From Wandonia haliotis (GTDB lineage Bacteria > Bacteroidota > Bacteroidia > Flavobacteriales_D > Crocinitomicaceae): a DNA stretch of 64,000 nt. Each line of letters begins with the position of its first letter. Position 1 is the first letter of the stretch. Below, in pieces: positions 46,001-53,046 of this stretch. The translations under genes and the position numbers were made by a program. Under the pieces are notes generated by a model. That model saw only the letters and a program-made list of their open reading frames with translations. It was not told the DNA's origin and made no database searches. Where the stretch lies: the NCBI RefSeq assembly GCF_039523435.1, contig NZ_BAAAFH010000003.1, forward strand, positions 682,001 through 746,000. The letters run 5' to 3'.

Positions 46001-47190
46001 TTGAAGCCGGGCAATTGCAAGGCAGTAGTGGAGATGTAGTTGCCGGAGAATTACAGGTGGATGTGAACGATGCGACCTATCCTGATAACTGGACGATGAA
46101 CCGCACAGAAGTAACCCGTACCATTTACGATGGTACACTCATTGCCTCTCCTACATGGGGACTGAATTTCCGTAACCGTATCGGATCGGTGATACAACAG
46201 GAAGCACTGAATACAAATCTTGTATTCCGAAGTGCGTATCATTACGAATACGATATGCATGGGAATGTGCGTCAGATGCAACAGGATTTCCGAACAGATC
46301 CTTCTGTGAGTGGAAGTGGAATTACAGCAACGATGACGTATGACTACGATCTAATTAGCGGTAATGTTAAACAGGTAAAATACCAGACACCTTCAGAATT
46401 AGACTTGTTCTATCATCGCTATTATTATGATGCCGACAATCGCATTACGGAAGTGGAAACTTCACGGGACGGCTATTTCTGGAACACGGATGCGGAATAC
46501 ATCTATTTTGCTCACGGACCGTTGGCGCGGGTGGAAATCGCGAATGATAAAGTACAGGGGATCGACTACGCATACACCATTCAGGGTTGGATCAAAGGCG
46601 TAAATGCACCGACACTTAGTGCCGGCACGGATATGGGAAGTGACGGAAAAGCGGAAACCGGTAACCCGAACCGGAACACTGCCCGCGATGCCTTTGGGTA
46701 TGCACTGACGTATTATGACGGGGATTATGCCCAGATTCGAACGACAGCTGCTTCTCCGAATTTACTGGGAGACCTTACAACGGCACTTCCTGTGGGGGCA
46801 AGCGGACTCTTTAACGGCAATATAGCCCAGATGGCGACAGCCCTGCGGGATGAAAATGAAAACGAGTTGCCCTTACTGGCTGCTATGTATTCGTACGATC
46901 AGCTCAATCGTATTAAATCCATGTCCGGCAACCTGAGCGGTACAGGGGCTGGCTATTCGTACGCCGCTGCTACGGGGGGCAACTATGCTTCTACGTACCA
47001 GTACGATGCGAACGGAAACCTGAAAACGCTAACCCGCAGGAACAGTGCAGGCACATTGATGGACAACTTTACGTATCACTACAATGCCAACACGAACCAA
47101 CTCAACTATGTAGCCGACCCTGCGGGAAGTCTGGGAGATGATCTGGACAACCAGAGTGTAGATAACTATACGTATGATGCCATCGGGTAG
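40036..47190 (+). CDS. Giant RHS/YD-repeat protein, main part, ended by an in-frame TAG
   Basis: 2384 codons up to an amber stop; with the 502 codons after it the original protein would be about 2887 aa. Signal peptide MKKILTLFFLFLATGVYSQ. The N-terminal third has the DUF6443-type passage NRQTVSLLNTQKEAIVGETIYDGIGRPVVQVLP (seen in pieces around residues 340-370), a long cysteine-containing middle, then RHS/YD repeats from about residue 1860 (YHYTLYYYDQAGNLVRTVPP, TTYAYNALNQLVW, FWYDALGRIVASQN, YHYEYDMHGNVRQM). TcC and Rhs proteins use such repeats to build a hollow cage around a toxin. The TAG at 47188-47190 is CAG in the copies at 50646 and 55046. As it stands this product lacks the core end and toxin. 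Confidence 0.85.
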   Translation: MKKILTLFFLFLATGVYSQQEIYTGRLEGAAVAVGLTALEVKDGKYDDLNSALFTTHATQNAVVLSIEEGLTSAFLSAHATEVDITLTGYDDLGAPYAMGAHTLSVAYDPGSVSGATQHRHAHLETNGYPWVRVDITEVRVGGVPVSTAPENVTLEMEIAVERYYPFDTDLVPGVLPHNLSITFIDEGGTLHTPDAFLIYWDYIEGAVEYDLEWTFVEAFESDGSLSGASIVPFSENDFRKNATRIRTRNQYYRIENIFEKGYLVYRIRGIGKGGSSFTANLLGRWSTFVAQTEDYLDGFPHYLTLTGGHEGNKNWQYSAVYAEEGKRKDVISYFDGSLRNRQTVSLLNTQKEAIVGETIYDGIGRPVVQVLPVPTLANGLEYYENFNRPQSEPTRAYNYKDFDAEPVSGLGSCQRPTVGELSALSGAGRYYSPSADLRSKAHDYVPDANGYAFTQVEHTPDNTGRIKRQSGVGGDFTLEGNHHTQYFYGKPTQEELDRLFGADVGYNQHYKKNMVIDPNGQVSVSYVDAHGRTIATAMAGSVPGSMDSLRNEQGEALSVSSVLEVDELAKVDSNGDGYITDEPDSEEDDNQLKSSGNYIHNDILTTENSVVVTENNPNFTFNYDLNAAGYTDSCMNEALFPYIYDLSISMVSECGGSLLDFPSRTVGPNDMNLPLGNHGTAPTSVAFDATDGLMIDYGTGLNVPAGTYHISKKLQVNRDAVEYFADRYIEQGQVNGCILELDDFIAAYEAEIQAEGCAFDCESCRTSLGTLGTYAQQMFAADNIEVTLDGNGDVIVPSGEEDRYAEFVQEYAMLEKECDDLCGLNQSNLCASLYNQMLNDVKPRGQYGAVTGDKSLSVFTTSNNLLSAVNWKNPSSPYLDENGNEAWVYVHQNEDLSYSPQVDNPGVLLINEEGIFTRPENITHLSDFIDQWQDSWAASLVEAHPEYCYYDWCTSSSSGGYGQTNTVGLEVVTSQDVDNIFMSIPSYSEATSGNYLNGLDVFDFSALIAVDPFFSGNTDLSNLFNNYHTFENTVTLDILEFAIFVNTEGYIVGAQPSATPGYYNWSFVSSNYPHQFDVIWSFYKGLVLASKQKLLKPLAHEYALDNGCFNGCFGTAIDMNTFNPFINAFWAFTGTFPTLMFNMALMPQPCDILRFQQYKNKRPVWFPGNMEGDQQGDVSSHIGNSIQNTNNILYEQTGVCPLAFDLKNLLNAVINDATVSSTQLKTASMDLVGKPYFPVQLQSVLGVTPPLAPTGVFFYDATISSSSTLSIGLGDISDPCLTELTLPNYSFATNNLDWNNYLSTWKIYSFGSPYFSQEISGVYHFTVTAYVDRDLGDPYNAYDEVVLSGTTCLMVGNCDQATPGTLGGVTDNCRLSELGAGLQDLLIQLHGTVPGGLEPTSPPYTLSSDNFLNNALLNHYSSGVWTLSMESSYPNSRIYSLKNGLHNLKIVTHNWLIPPASVTAVQGISPMMNNNFYLNVTDHTPANEWDPSMSYAMDGSLFYNYNGVEMEKPRITWCGPCEGAEFDMNAALLENMEAAFTGTSSIPDAFYSYFGTENISMTALQTLTGDLRAYYLLDALTGDTLCEVQIRLTGSSGGSSTPVQIRNILPYREFGENGFQVDVQLENGNWMRAIGKTSCIKVAACPCQPEPIPPMSCESAYGDYTAKMTEFGGDYLTYQLSFADFCAGDYLNHIENYLNLLDAYHDYYGVATPYITLEDYINCRLDDYVLGTQEDWEAYNDHLVSIGLPTIPYSEYQQVGSCDLCKDLYEDVRLNPGLRSLAPTLAEVCNYRERCPGLPADVAPPIVVDTTDNYDCIDYLRDLAAENANYAYEQYIQDLRERFIAGYISGAVTQVVENFTSERPDNEYHYTLYYYDQAGNLVRTVPPKGVKRMDTAPGWAATRVAIGQARLQFDPLVGYSAGVLPQHELPTTYAYNALNQLVWQHTPDGGESNFWYDALGRIVASQNARQQANHLFSYTKFDAQGRVIEAGQLQGSSGDVVAGELQVDVNDATYPDNWTMNRTEVTRTIYDGTLIASPTWGLNFRNRIGSVIQQEALNTNLVFRSAYHYEYDMHGNVRQMQQDFRTDPSVSGSGITATMTYDYDLISGNVKQVKYQTPSELDLFYHRYYYDADNRITEVETSRDGYFWNTDAEYIYFAHGPLARVEIANDKVQGIDYAYTIQGWIKGVNAPTLSAGTDMGSDGKAETGNPNRNTARDAFGYALTYYDGDYAQIRTTAASPNLLGDLTTALPVGASGLFNGNIAQMATALRDENENELPLLAAMYSYDQLNRIKSMSGNLSGTGAGYSYAAATGGNYASTYQYDANGNLKTLTRRNSAGTLMDNFTYHYNANTNQLNYVADPAGSLGDDLDNQSVDNYTYDAIG

Positions 47191-48699
47191 TTGGTTTCCG
47201 ATGAGCAGGAGGAGATTGAAGAAATCGTATGGACGGTTACGGGCAAAGTAGCAGAAATTCGCAGGAAGGCCACCTCGACCAAACCGGATTTGTTCTTCAC
47301 GTACGATGCGCTGGGTCGACGGATTCGTAAAGAAGTTCGTCCCCGCAACGGATCGGGATGGGTGTCGATCAGGGATTGGGTATCGACATTGTACACGTAT
47401 GACGGACAGGGGAATGTGATGGCGGTGTACGAACTGAAAATGAGGGAGAGTGGTTCTACGCGTACAGAAAATTACTATATTAGTGAGATCAACCTATACG
47501 GAAGCGCACGACTGGGAATGATTAAAGACTACCGACATATTGGAGGACGAACGTATTCTACCTCGGGAACTGGAGGAGGAACGCCTCCGGCTATGACGTA
47601 CTACTCGTGGGACGGTGTCCCCAAAGAGACGCGGGGAGAAAAGTTCTTTGAATTGAGTAATCACCTGGGGAATGTCCTTTCGGTGGTTTCTGACCGGAAG
47701 TTACCAGTGGATGACGGTTTAGGAACTGTTGCCTATTATCAGCCGGATGTGGTGAGTTATTCGGATTATTATCCGTTTGGGATGCTTATGTCTGACCGAC
47801 ATGGAAGTACTGGGGAGTATCGATACGGCTTCCAAGGTCAGGAGAAGGATGACGAGGTCAAGGGAGAAGGAAACTCTGTGAATTACAAATACCGGATGCA
47901 CGACCCGAGGGTGGGGAGGTTCTTTGCGGTTGACCCTTTAACAAAAGATTACCCTTGGAATAGCCCATACGCATTTAGTGAGAATAGAGTGATTAGTCAC
48001 GTTGAACTTGAAGGATTAGAAAAGGAGTTCTACATGGATGCAATGGACAATGCCAAAGAGAGGGCAAAAACACTTACTCACGGGACGAAAAATACAACAG
48101 CTTCGGAGGTCATACATTTAAGTCTTGATGTTATTGGTCTAATTCCTATAATAGGAGAAGCGGCAGATTTTGTAAACGGTGGGATTTACCTAATGGAAGG
48201 TAATTATACGGATGCTGGATTGACGTATGCTTCGATGCTACCAATTGCGGGCTGGTTTGCTACAGGTACAAAATGGGCTAAAAATGCTGTAACCCACTCA
48301 ATGAAATATTCTGATGAAGTTGGGGGATTAGTGAACCAGACCTTGAAGAAAGTTGATGATTCTGGAACTATAGGAAAGGAAATCGTCACTGTTACTAAAT
48401 CTGGAAAAAGAACTGATGCATACAAGATTACAAAAGGCGTATTAGGTGACCTTGGTGATGGGATGAAAGTTAAAAAGGGAAAATTTGGAACACAGAAGGA
48501 CAGGGTAGTCGGTTTACAATCTGCTGATGGTTCCAAAGGTTGGAGAATTGATTATGACGAGGAAAAAGGAGCTCATTACAATTGGTGGGACGGCAAAGAG
48601 AAAGGGGCTGTTCCATTTGAAGGTACTCAAGAACAAGTAGACACAATAATTGACCAATTGAATAAAACATATGACGAAGCTAAAAAATCAAATAACTAA
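47191..48699 (+). pseudogene. C-terminal part of the giant RHS protein: core domain and toxin tip, after the TAG
   Basis: Same frame as the 40036 gene, cut off from it by one TAG. Residues 1-270 are the RHS-repeat-associated core (FFTYDALGRRIRKEVR, YYSWDGVPKETRG, FELSNHLGNVLSVVSD, SDYYPFGM, RMHDPRVGRFFAVDPL, SPYAFSENRVISHVELEG). From about residue 277 the tip begins: a pretoxin-type hydrophobic stretch (LDVIGLIPIIGEAADFVNGG, then GLTYASMLPIAGWFATG), then a compact end with GWRIDYDEEKGAHYNWWDG and VPFEGTQEQVDTII. I recognise the tip as a recurrent RHS end but cannot name its activity. The first codon is TTG, so reinitiation is conceivable. The last 29 bp overlap the immunity-type gene. Confidence 0.8.
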
Positions 48700-49126
48700 T
48701 TATTTTTTAAAACCTCACAGAGCAAACATTGAAATTTTATCAAATGATTACCCTGGGTATTTTAGTAATGTTTTGAAGAAATTTGATATTAAATTGAATA
48801 CTGATGAGAACATCCATCAATTAATTGCTTGGGATGACATTGAGCATGTTCATACATTTTTCTGTGATTATGAAGGGAGTGATAAAGAAGTTTCAGCTTG
48901 GTTAAGAAAATCTGATTTAAATGATAGTCAATTCCTCATTATTGAGTTAGGGTATGAGCTGCCAATTATTAAAGTTGAATGTCAAGTTTTTATGGAAAAT
49001 TGGGAGGATTTTGTTGCTGCAAGTGGATACACAGGTATTACGGTCATTGACGAGAATGGTAGATTTTATATGGAATTTGTAGATGAAGGAAAAAATCTTT
49101 TCAGCAATTTTAAAATACAAGATTAG
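48671..49126 (+). CDS. Candidate immunity protein for the main RHS tip
   Basis: 151-aa acidic cytoplasmic-type protein without signal peptide, overlapping the toxin end by 29 bp, the usual place for an immunity gene. Strand-rich middle (DSQFLIIELGYELPIIKVEC) and end (GYTGITVIDENGRFYMEFVD). Family not recognised. Lack of an export signal suggests that the matching toxin acts in the cytoplasm. An IS1-type end cluster begins about 20 bp after the stop. Confidence 0.65.
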   Translation: MTKLKNQITNYFLKPHRANIEILSNDYPGYFSNVLKKFDIKLNTDENIHQLIAWDDIEHVHTFFCDYEGSDKEVSAWLRKSDLNDSQFLIIELGYELPIIKVECQVFMENWEDFVAASGYTGITVIDENGRFYMEFVDEGKNLFSNFKIQD

Positions 49127-49140
49127 GGGGGTAGTGGGTA

Positions 49141-49217
49141 GGGTAGTGGGTAGTGTCTCAAACTATCACCTGACGACAAAAAGTATATGTAACTTATTGA
49201 AAAATAATAAATAGAAA
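49141..49217 (+). repeat. 77-bp direct repeat, copy 1 (IS1-type end and flank)
   Basis: Runs from GGGTAGTGGGTAGTGTCTC through AACTATCACCTGACGAC to ATAGAAA and matches 54837-54913 with few changes. It contains the IS1-type end GGTAGTGTCTCAAACTATCA at 49149. Preceded by a short GGTAGTGGGTA tandem. Confidence 0.8.
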
Positions 49218-49265
49218 GGTAGTGTAACAAACTTGCACCTAGGTTTATTTTATAGGTGTAATTAA
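49218..49265 (+). repeat. IS1-type end repeat (GGTAGTGTAACAAACTTGCA form)
   Basis: 48 bp identical to 62703-62750 and similar to 57028-57075. A shortened second copy (GTGTATCAAACTTGCACCTG) lies at about 49379, running into the transposase ATG. The spacer 49266-49378 has no gene. Confidence 0.75.
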
Positions 49266-49398
49266 TTGAAAATCAATAGTAATTGATTTGTGGTTTTTTG
49301 TTCTTGGAACTATCTATGGGGTATTCTTAGGGTAAATAGTGCAAAAGAGGTATCTTAAACGCACTGTTTTCGTATCACGTGTATCAAACTTGCACCTG

Positions 49399-50096
49399 AT
49401 GAAATGTCGCTACTGTTCGTGTCCTTGTATAAAAAAAGGAAAACTAAAAGAAACTCAACGTTATCAATGTACTGTNNNNNNNNNNNNNNNNNNNNNNNNN
49501 NNNNNNNNNNNNNNNNNNNNNNNNNNNNNNNNNNNNNNNNNNNNNNNNNNNNNNNNNNNNNNNNNNNNNNNNNNNNNNNNNNNNNNNNNNNNNNNNNNNN
49601 NNNNNNNNNNNNNNNNNNNNNNNNNNNNNNNNNNCTAAAAATTTCTCCAACTACGGTTATCAGTAGAATCCTGAAAATTTCAGCGGGTTTAAAACGACCT
49701 TATCCCATTGTAAAAGGCAACTGTTACGAAGTAGACGAATTGTTCACTTATGTAGGCCATAAAAAGAATCGAATTTGTATTTGCTATTCGTTAGAACCTA
49801 AAAGTGGAGCAATCATTGATGTTGTTGTAGGGAGAAGAAATAAAACGACACTTCGAAAAGTAACTGAAACGCTTGTTTTATCAGATGCACAACGTATTAC
49901 AACGGATAAACTGAATAGTTACAAAGACCTGATTCCAACCGAAATGCATTCTACGAAATTACGTGGGATTAATCACATTGAACGCAAGAACCTGACATTA
50001 CGAACCCACGTAAAGCGATTAAACAGAAGAACAATTTGTTACTCAAAATCACTTCTTGCACTAAGTGCAATTATGAGGATTTATTTCTGGGGATAA
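49399..50096 (+). mobile_element. IS1-family transposase, interrupted by an assembly gap
   Basis: DDE transposase of the IS1 family. The start MKCRYCSCPCIKKGKL has the zinc-finger cysteines of the DNA-binding part. After the N-run (49476-49634) the product resumes in another frame with ISPTTVISRILKISAGLKRP, and shows the catalytic residues in YEVDELFTYVG (D), TTDKLNSYKDL (D) and NHIERKNLTLRTHVKR (E), ending IMRIYFWG. The frame change falls in the gap, whose size is uncertain, so the gene may be intact in reality. It lies between immunity gene 48671 and the first orphan RHS cassette. Confidence 0.88.
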
Positions 50097-50122
50097 ATCC
50101 TTTTTTTTGAAGAAAAAAGGAT
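50097..50122 (+). terminator. A/T hairpin right after the transposase
   Basis: ATCCTTTTTT (50097-50106) and AAAAAAGGAT (50113-50122) form a perfect 10-bp stem directly after the stop codon. Weak as a terminator since the T-run is inside the stem; may be the IS right-end region. Confidence 0.4.
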
Positions 50123-50179
50123 GAAAAACAGTTCTTAATTTCTCTTGAATACATCAAAAATGATCTTTGACAGATTGAA

Positions 50180-50358
50180 ATAGTTTACTTTCAACGACGG
50201 AAATCCCGCCCCGGCGCAGGGCGATAGCTTGACACAGCAGGCAGCCGACTGAACACTGTTGGGAGTCTGCGACATGAGAAGCACGCTAACAAAAGTAGAG
50301 AAGACGCGTCTGGCTGCAAGGCAACTAAAGCCCGGAGACGGAAAAGGCGGCCTATAGA
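50180..50358 (+). other. GC-rich non-coding segment of unknown origin
   Basis: About 180 bp, clearly richer in G+C than both sides, without an open frame of gene character. It contains short self-complementary parts (CGGAAATCCCGCC region; GCAGCCGACT and AGTCTGC) and ends exactly where RHS homology resumes (AGCTCAACCGTATTAAATCC, 50360). Could be a structured RNA, a broken intron or a piece of another element; I cannot place it. Confidence 0.4.
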
Positions 50359-50379
50359 TAGCTCAACCGTATTAAATCC

Positions 50380-52206
50380 ATGTCCGGCAACCTGAGCGGT
50401 ATAGGGGTTGGCTATTCGTACGCCGCTGCTACGGGGGGCAACTATGCTTCTACGTACCAGTACGATGCGAACGGAAACCTGAAAACGTTAACCCGCAGGA
50501 ACAGTGCAGGTACATTGATGGATAACTTTACGTATCACTACAATGCCAACACGAACCAACTCAACTATGTAGCTGACCCTGCGGGAAGTCTGGGAGATGA
50601 TCTGGACAACCAGAGTGTAGATAACTATACGTATGATGCCATTGGTCAGTTGATTTCCGATGAGCAGGAGGAGATCGAAGAAATCGTATGGACGGTTACG
50701 GGCAAAGTAGCAGAAATCCGCCGGAAGGCCACTTCGACCAAACCGGATCTGTTCTTCACGTATGATGCGCTGGGTCGACGGATTCGTAAAGAAGTTCGTC
50801 CCCGCAACGGATCGGGATGGGTGTCGATCAGGGATTGGGTATCAACATTGTACACGTATGACGGACAGGGGAATGTGATGGCGGTGTACGAACTGAAAAT
50901 GAGGGAGAGTGGTTCTACGCGTACAGAAAATTATTATATTAGTGAAATAAACCTATACGGAAGCGCACGACTGGGAATGATTAAAGACTACCGACATATT
51001 GGAGGACGAACGTATTCTACCTCGGGGCCGGGAGGAGGAGCGCCTCCGGCTATGACGTACTACTCGTGGGACGGTGTTCCCAAAGAGACGCGGGGAGAAA
51101 AGTTCTTTGAATTAAGTAATCACTTAGGCAATGTTTTAACCGTAATCACAGACCGGAAGTTACCAGTGGATGACGGTTTAGGAACTGTTGCCTATTATCA
51201 GCCGGATGTGGTGAGTTATTCGGATTATTATCCGGGCGGGATGATGCTACCCGGGAGGTCAGGAAACTCTGGTTCATATCGTTATGGGTTTCAAGGTATG
51301 GAGGGTGATGACGAGGTAAAGGGAGAAGGAAATAGCGTGAATTACACCTTTAGAATGCACGATCCAAGGGTGGGTAGGTTTTTTGCTATTGATCCATTAG
51401 CTATTAAATATCCTGAATTAACCCCATACCAATTCAGTAGTAACAGAGTTGTTGATTACGTTGAGATAGAGGGGGCAGAGGGAGAGCCAGGAGCTGAAAG
51501 AATGATTAGACAAATGACCTCTTCCAGACTTTCAAATCAACAAGGTGGAGGTACCTCTGGGAGAATTTATCAAGAGCTGATGGAAGCAGAAGGAGACAAA
51601 ACTCAATATGCGGGTTATGCTGCATTCGCTGCTAGTGGATTTGTTCTTTTTGGTGCTAAAGCAATATTAGGATATATAATAGAAGAGGTTATAGAAGAGT
51701 TGGCAGGTTTCCCAATTATTCCAGATCCAGGAGATGTTATCCAAAATAAATTAAGAACAGAAATATTACCTAGTCCATCTAAGAATAGAGTCTTGACAAA
51801 TGATCCTTTAGATATTAGAATACAAAAAAGATCTAAACTAGCTGAAAGTTGGATGAGACCCAATCAAATGAAGTACGTTGATTTTAACAAGCCAGTATAT
51901 ACAAAAACCATTGAGGAGGGAACTGATTTAATACAATTTAGAGTGAAGGGTACGGAAGGAACCTTAGGTAATTACTATGCCCCAGTTGGAACAAAACCAG
52001 CTCAAATAGGATTGGACCCTAATGATGTCGTTCAAACATTGTCAGTAACAGTTGAAAAAAACACTAAGGTATTAGTTTCAAACCGTACTAAAAATGCAAC
52101 GTATTATGCGAATGAGGCTGTTACTGTTGAAGGTGGAGGAATGCAATTTTTCAGCCGTGACTTAAAAAATAATGTTTCAACATTAAATTCTCCGCCAAAT
52201 CAGTAA
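50380..52206 (+). CDS. Orphan RHS cassette 1: core fragment with type-46-like toxin tip
   Basis: 608-aa product lacking the RHS shell and any signal peptide. Residues 1-365 repeat the end of the main RHS protein almost exactly (QYDANGNLKTLTRRN through RMHDPRVGRFFAIDPL), with CAG at 50646 where the main gene has TAG. The tip (from about residue 368) has an Ala/Gly-rich hydrophobic linker (YAAFAASGFVLFGAKAILGY) and a C-terminal domain with FRVKGTEGTLGNYYAPVGT, IGLDPNDVV and GGGMQFFSRD, which resembles polymorphic toxin type 46; that is a tentative call. RHS homology starts at 50360. A candidate immunity gene follows after 10 bp. Confidence 0.75.
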   Translation: MSGNLSGIGVGYSYAAATGGNYASTYQYDANGNLKTLTRRNSAGTLMDNFTYHYNANTNQLNYVADPAGSLGDDLDNQSVDNYTYDAIGQLISDEQEEIEEIVWTVTGKVAEIRRKATSTKPDLFFTYDALGRRIRKEVRPRNGSGWVSIRDWVSTLYTYDGQGNVMAVYELKMRESGSTRTENYYISEINLYGSARLGMIKDYRHIGGRTYSTSGPGGGAPPAMTYYSWDGVPKETRGEKFFELSNHLGNVLTVITDRKLPVDDGLGTVAYYQPDVVSYSDYYPGGMMLPGRSGNSGSYRYGFQGMEGDDEVKGEGNSVNYTFRMHDPRVGRFFAIDPLAIKYPELTPYQFSSNRVVDYVEIEGAEGEPGAERMIRQMTSSRLSNQQGGGTSGRIYQELMEAEGDKTQYAGYAAFAASGFVLFGAKAILGYIIEEVIEELAGFPIIPDPGDVIQNKLRTEILPSPSKNRVLTNDPLDIRIQKRSKLAESWMRPNQMKYVDFNKPVYTKTIEEGTDLIQFRVKGTEGTLGNYYAPVGTKPAQIGLDPNDVVQTLSVTVEKNTKVLVSNRTKNATYYANEAVTVEGGGMQFFSRDLKNNVSTLNSPPNQ

Positions 52207-52216
52207 ATTTAACCAT

Positions 52217-52498
52217 ATGGAAGAATTAATAATATTATTCAGAAAACGTTTAAGTGAATATCGATTTAAGCGAATCGGTATGGAAATAAGCTTGCATGTT
52301 AATGCAATGGATATTGTATTGTGTTTAGCCGAATATGCTTTACATCAAAATCGAAAAATTACGAAAGATGAATTGAGGTGGTTCGATGCTGGATTACAGT
52401 TAGAGTACGTATTTGGAGGTAGCGAATGGGAGGACCTATTAGATTACTACGATTCATTACATCAAAAATTATTAGAAAGTGATTTGATTGAAAAATAA
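52217..52498 (+). CDS. Candidate immunity protein for cassette 1
   Basis: 93-aa helical, acidic protein without export signal (LSEYRFKRIGMEISLHVNAM, AEYALHQNRKITKDELRWFD, DLLDYYDSLHQKLLE). Begins 10 bp after the toxin stop and ends inside the start of the next gene. No family recognised; the call rests on position and size. Its lack of a signal fits a cytoplasmic target for the cassette 1 toxin. Confidence 0.6.
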   Translation: MEELIILFRKRLSEYRFKRIGMEISLHVNAMDIVLCLAEYALHQNRKITKDELRWFDAGLQLEYVFGGSEWEDLLDYYDSLHQKLLESDLIEK

Positions 52499-52935
52499 AT
52501 ACATGCTCGCCATCTGTATCCTGATAATAGGATTCTCTGCCAGAAGTAATTCTTTAACAGATAAACCACTATCTACGTTACAGGATACTACTCAGAAGTA
52601 TGGTGTGTTTTTGAACCCAAAAAATCACCGAGTTCAGGAAATCGTCTTTGGGAATGATTCAAACTTACTCCAACAGTCTTTTTTGAATGGGAAATTGTAC
52701 AAGGTCAGAATATTCGAAGATGAAGAAAAATTGTCAAAAGAGTTCTTCTTTTTTGAAAATTGGTCGCTTGAGTGAAGTACGGTACTACAAGGATGGGAAA
52801 CTTTCAGGCAACCATGTTGTATTTAGGAATTCTGGAAAGATAAGAATAGTCTATAAATATGTTGATGGTACTCTGGAGGATTATATCAAGTTTACATCAA
52901 AGGGAGAGCCTATTGGCGATAAAAATAGAATTTAA
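52488..52935 (+). pseudogene. Frameshifted copy of a YwqK/MORN-like exported protein
   Basis: Near-identical to the intact gene at 54321-54797, including signal-peptide region AICILIIGFSARSNS and DTTQKYGVFLNPKNHRVQEI. An extra T in a T-run near 52750 (six T here, five in the intact copy) shifts the frame so that the first part ends as FFFENWSLE at 52775; the rest (GRLSEVRYYKDGKLSGNHVV to FTSKGEPIGD) goes on in the second frame to 52935. It is followed in frame by an OmpA-like tail remnant. Orphan immunity-type gene, now broken. Confidence 0.8.
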
Positions 52936-53046
52936 GCAATTGGATATGGAGAAACAAGGCCTTTAGAGCCAAATGACGATACTGAAGCTAAACAAAACCG
53001 AAATAGAAGAACTCAAATAAATTACACAAACAATGGGGGTTATTAA
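52936..53046 (+). pseudogene. Remnant of an OmpA-like peptidoglycan-binding C-terminus
   Basis: Directly after the TAA of the broken YwqK-like copy and in the same frame, 36 codons read AIGYGETRPLEPNDDTEAKQ then NRNRRTQINY. GYGE(T)RP and NRRT are the end signature of OmpA/MotB domains. The start of that domain is missing, so this is a tail left by recombination; the next gene's ATG (53033) overlaps it. Confidence 0.6.

Noticed and set aside
47188..47190. TAG as a recoded glutamine codon
   Set aside because: TAG ends several clear genes in the window (e.g. 16876, 32619, 53720, 54282, 58176), so general recoding is unlikely; mutation or error is simpler.
33435..47396. Many open frames on the minus strand and in other plus frames across the giant RHS genes
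   Set aside because: They lie inside long, coherent coding frames, have no signal peptides or known domains, and often use weak starts.
40036..48699. T9SS sorting tail on the giant RHS protein
   Set aside because: The C-terminus is a toxin tip with no type A or B sorting domain, so T9SS export by a C-terminal signal is not supported.
50180..50358. Group II intron, tmRNA or RNase P RNA
   Set aside because: I found no domain V-like hairpin, no tag-peptide frame and no RNase P signature; kept only as an unexplained segment.
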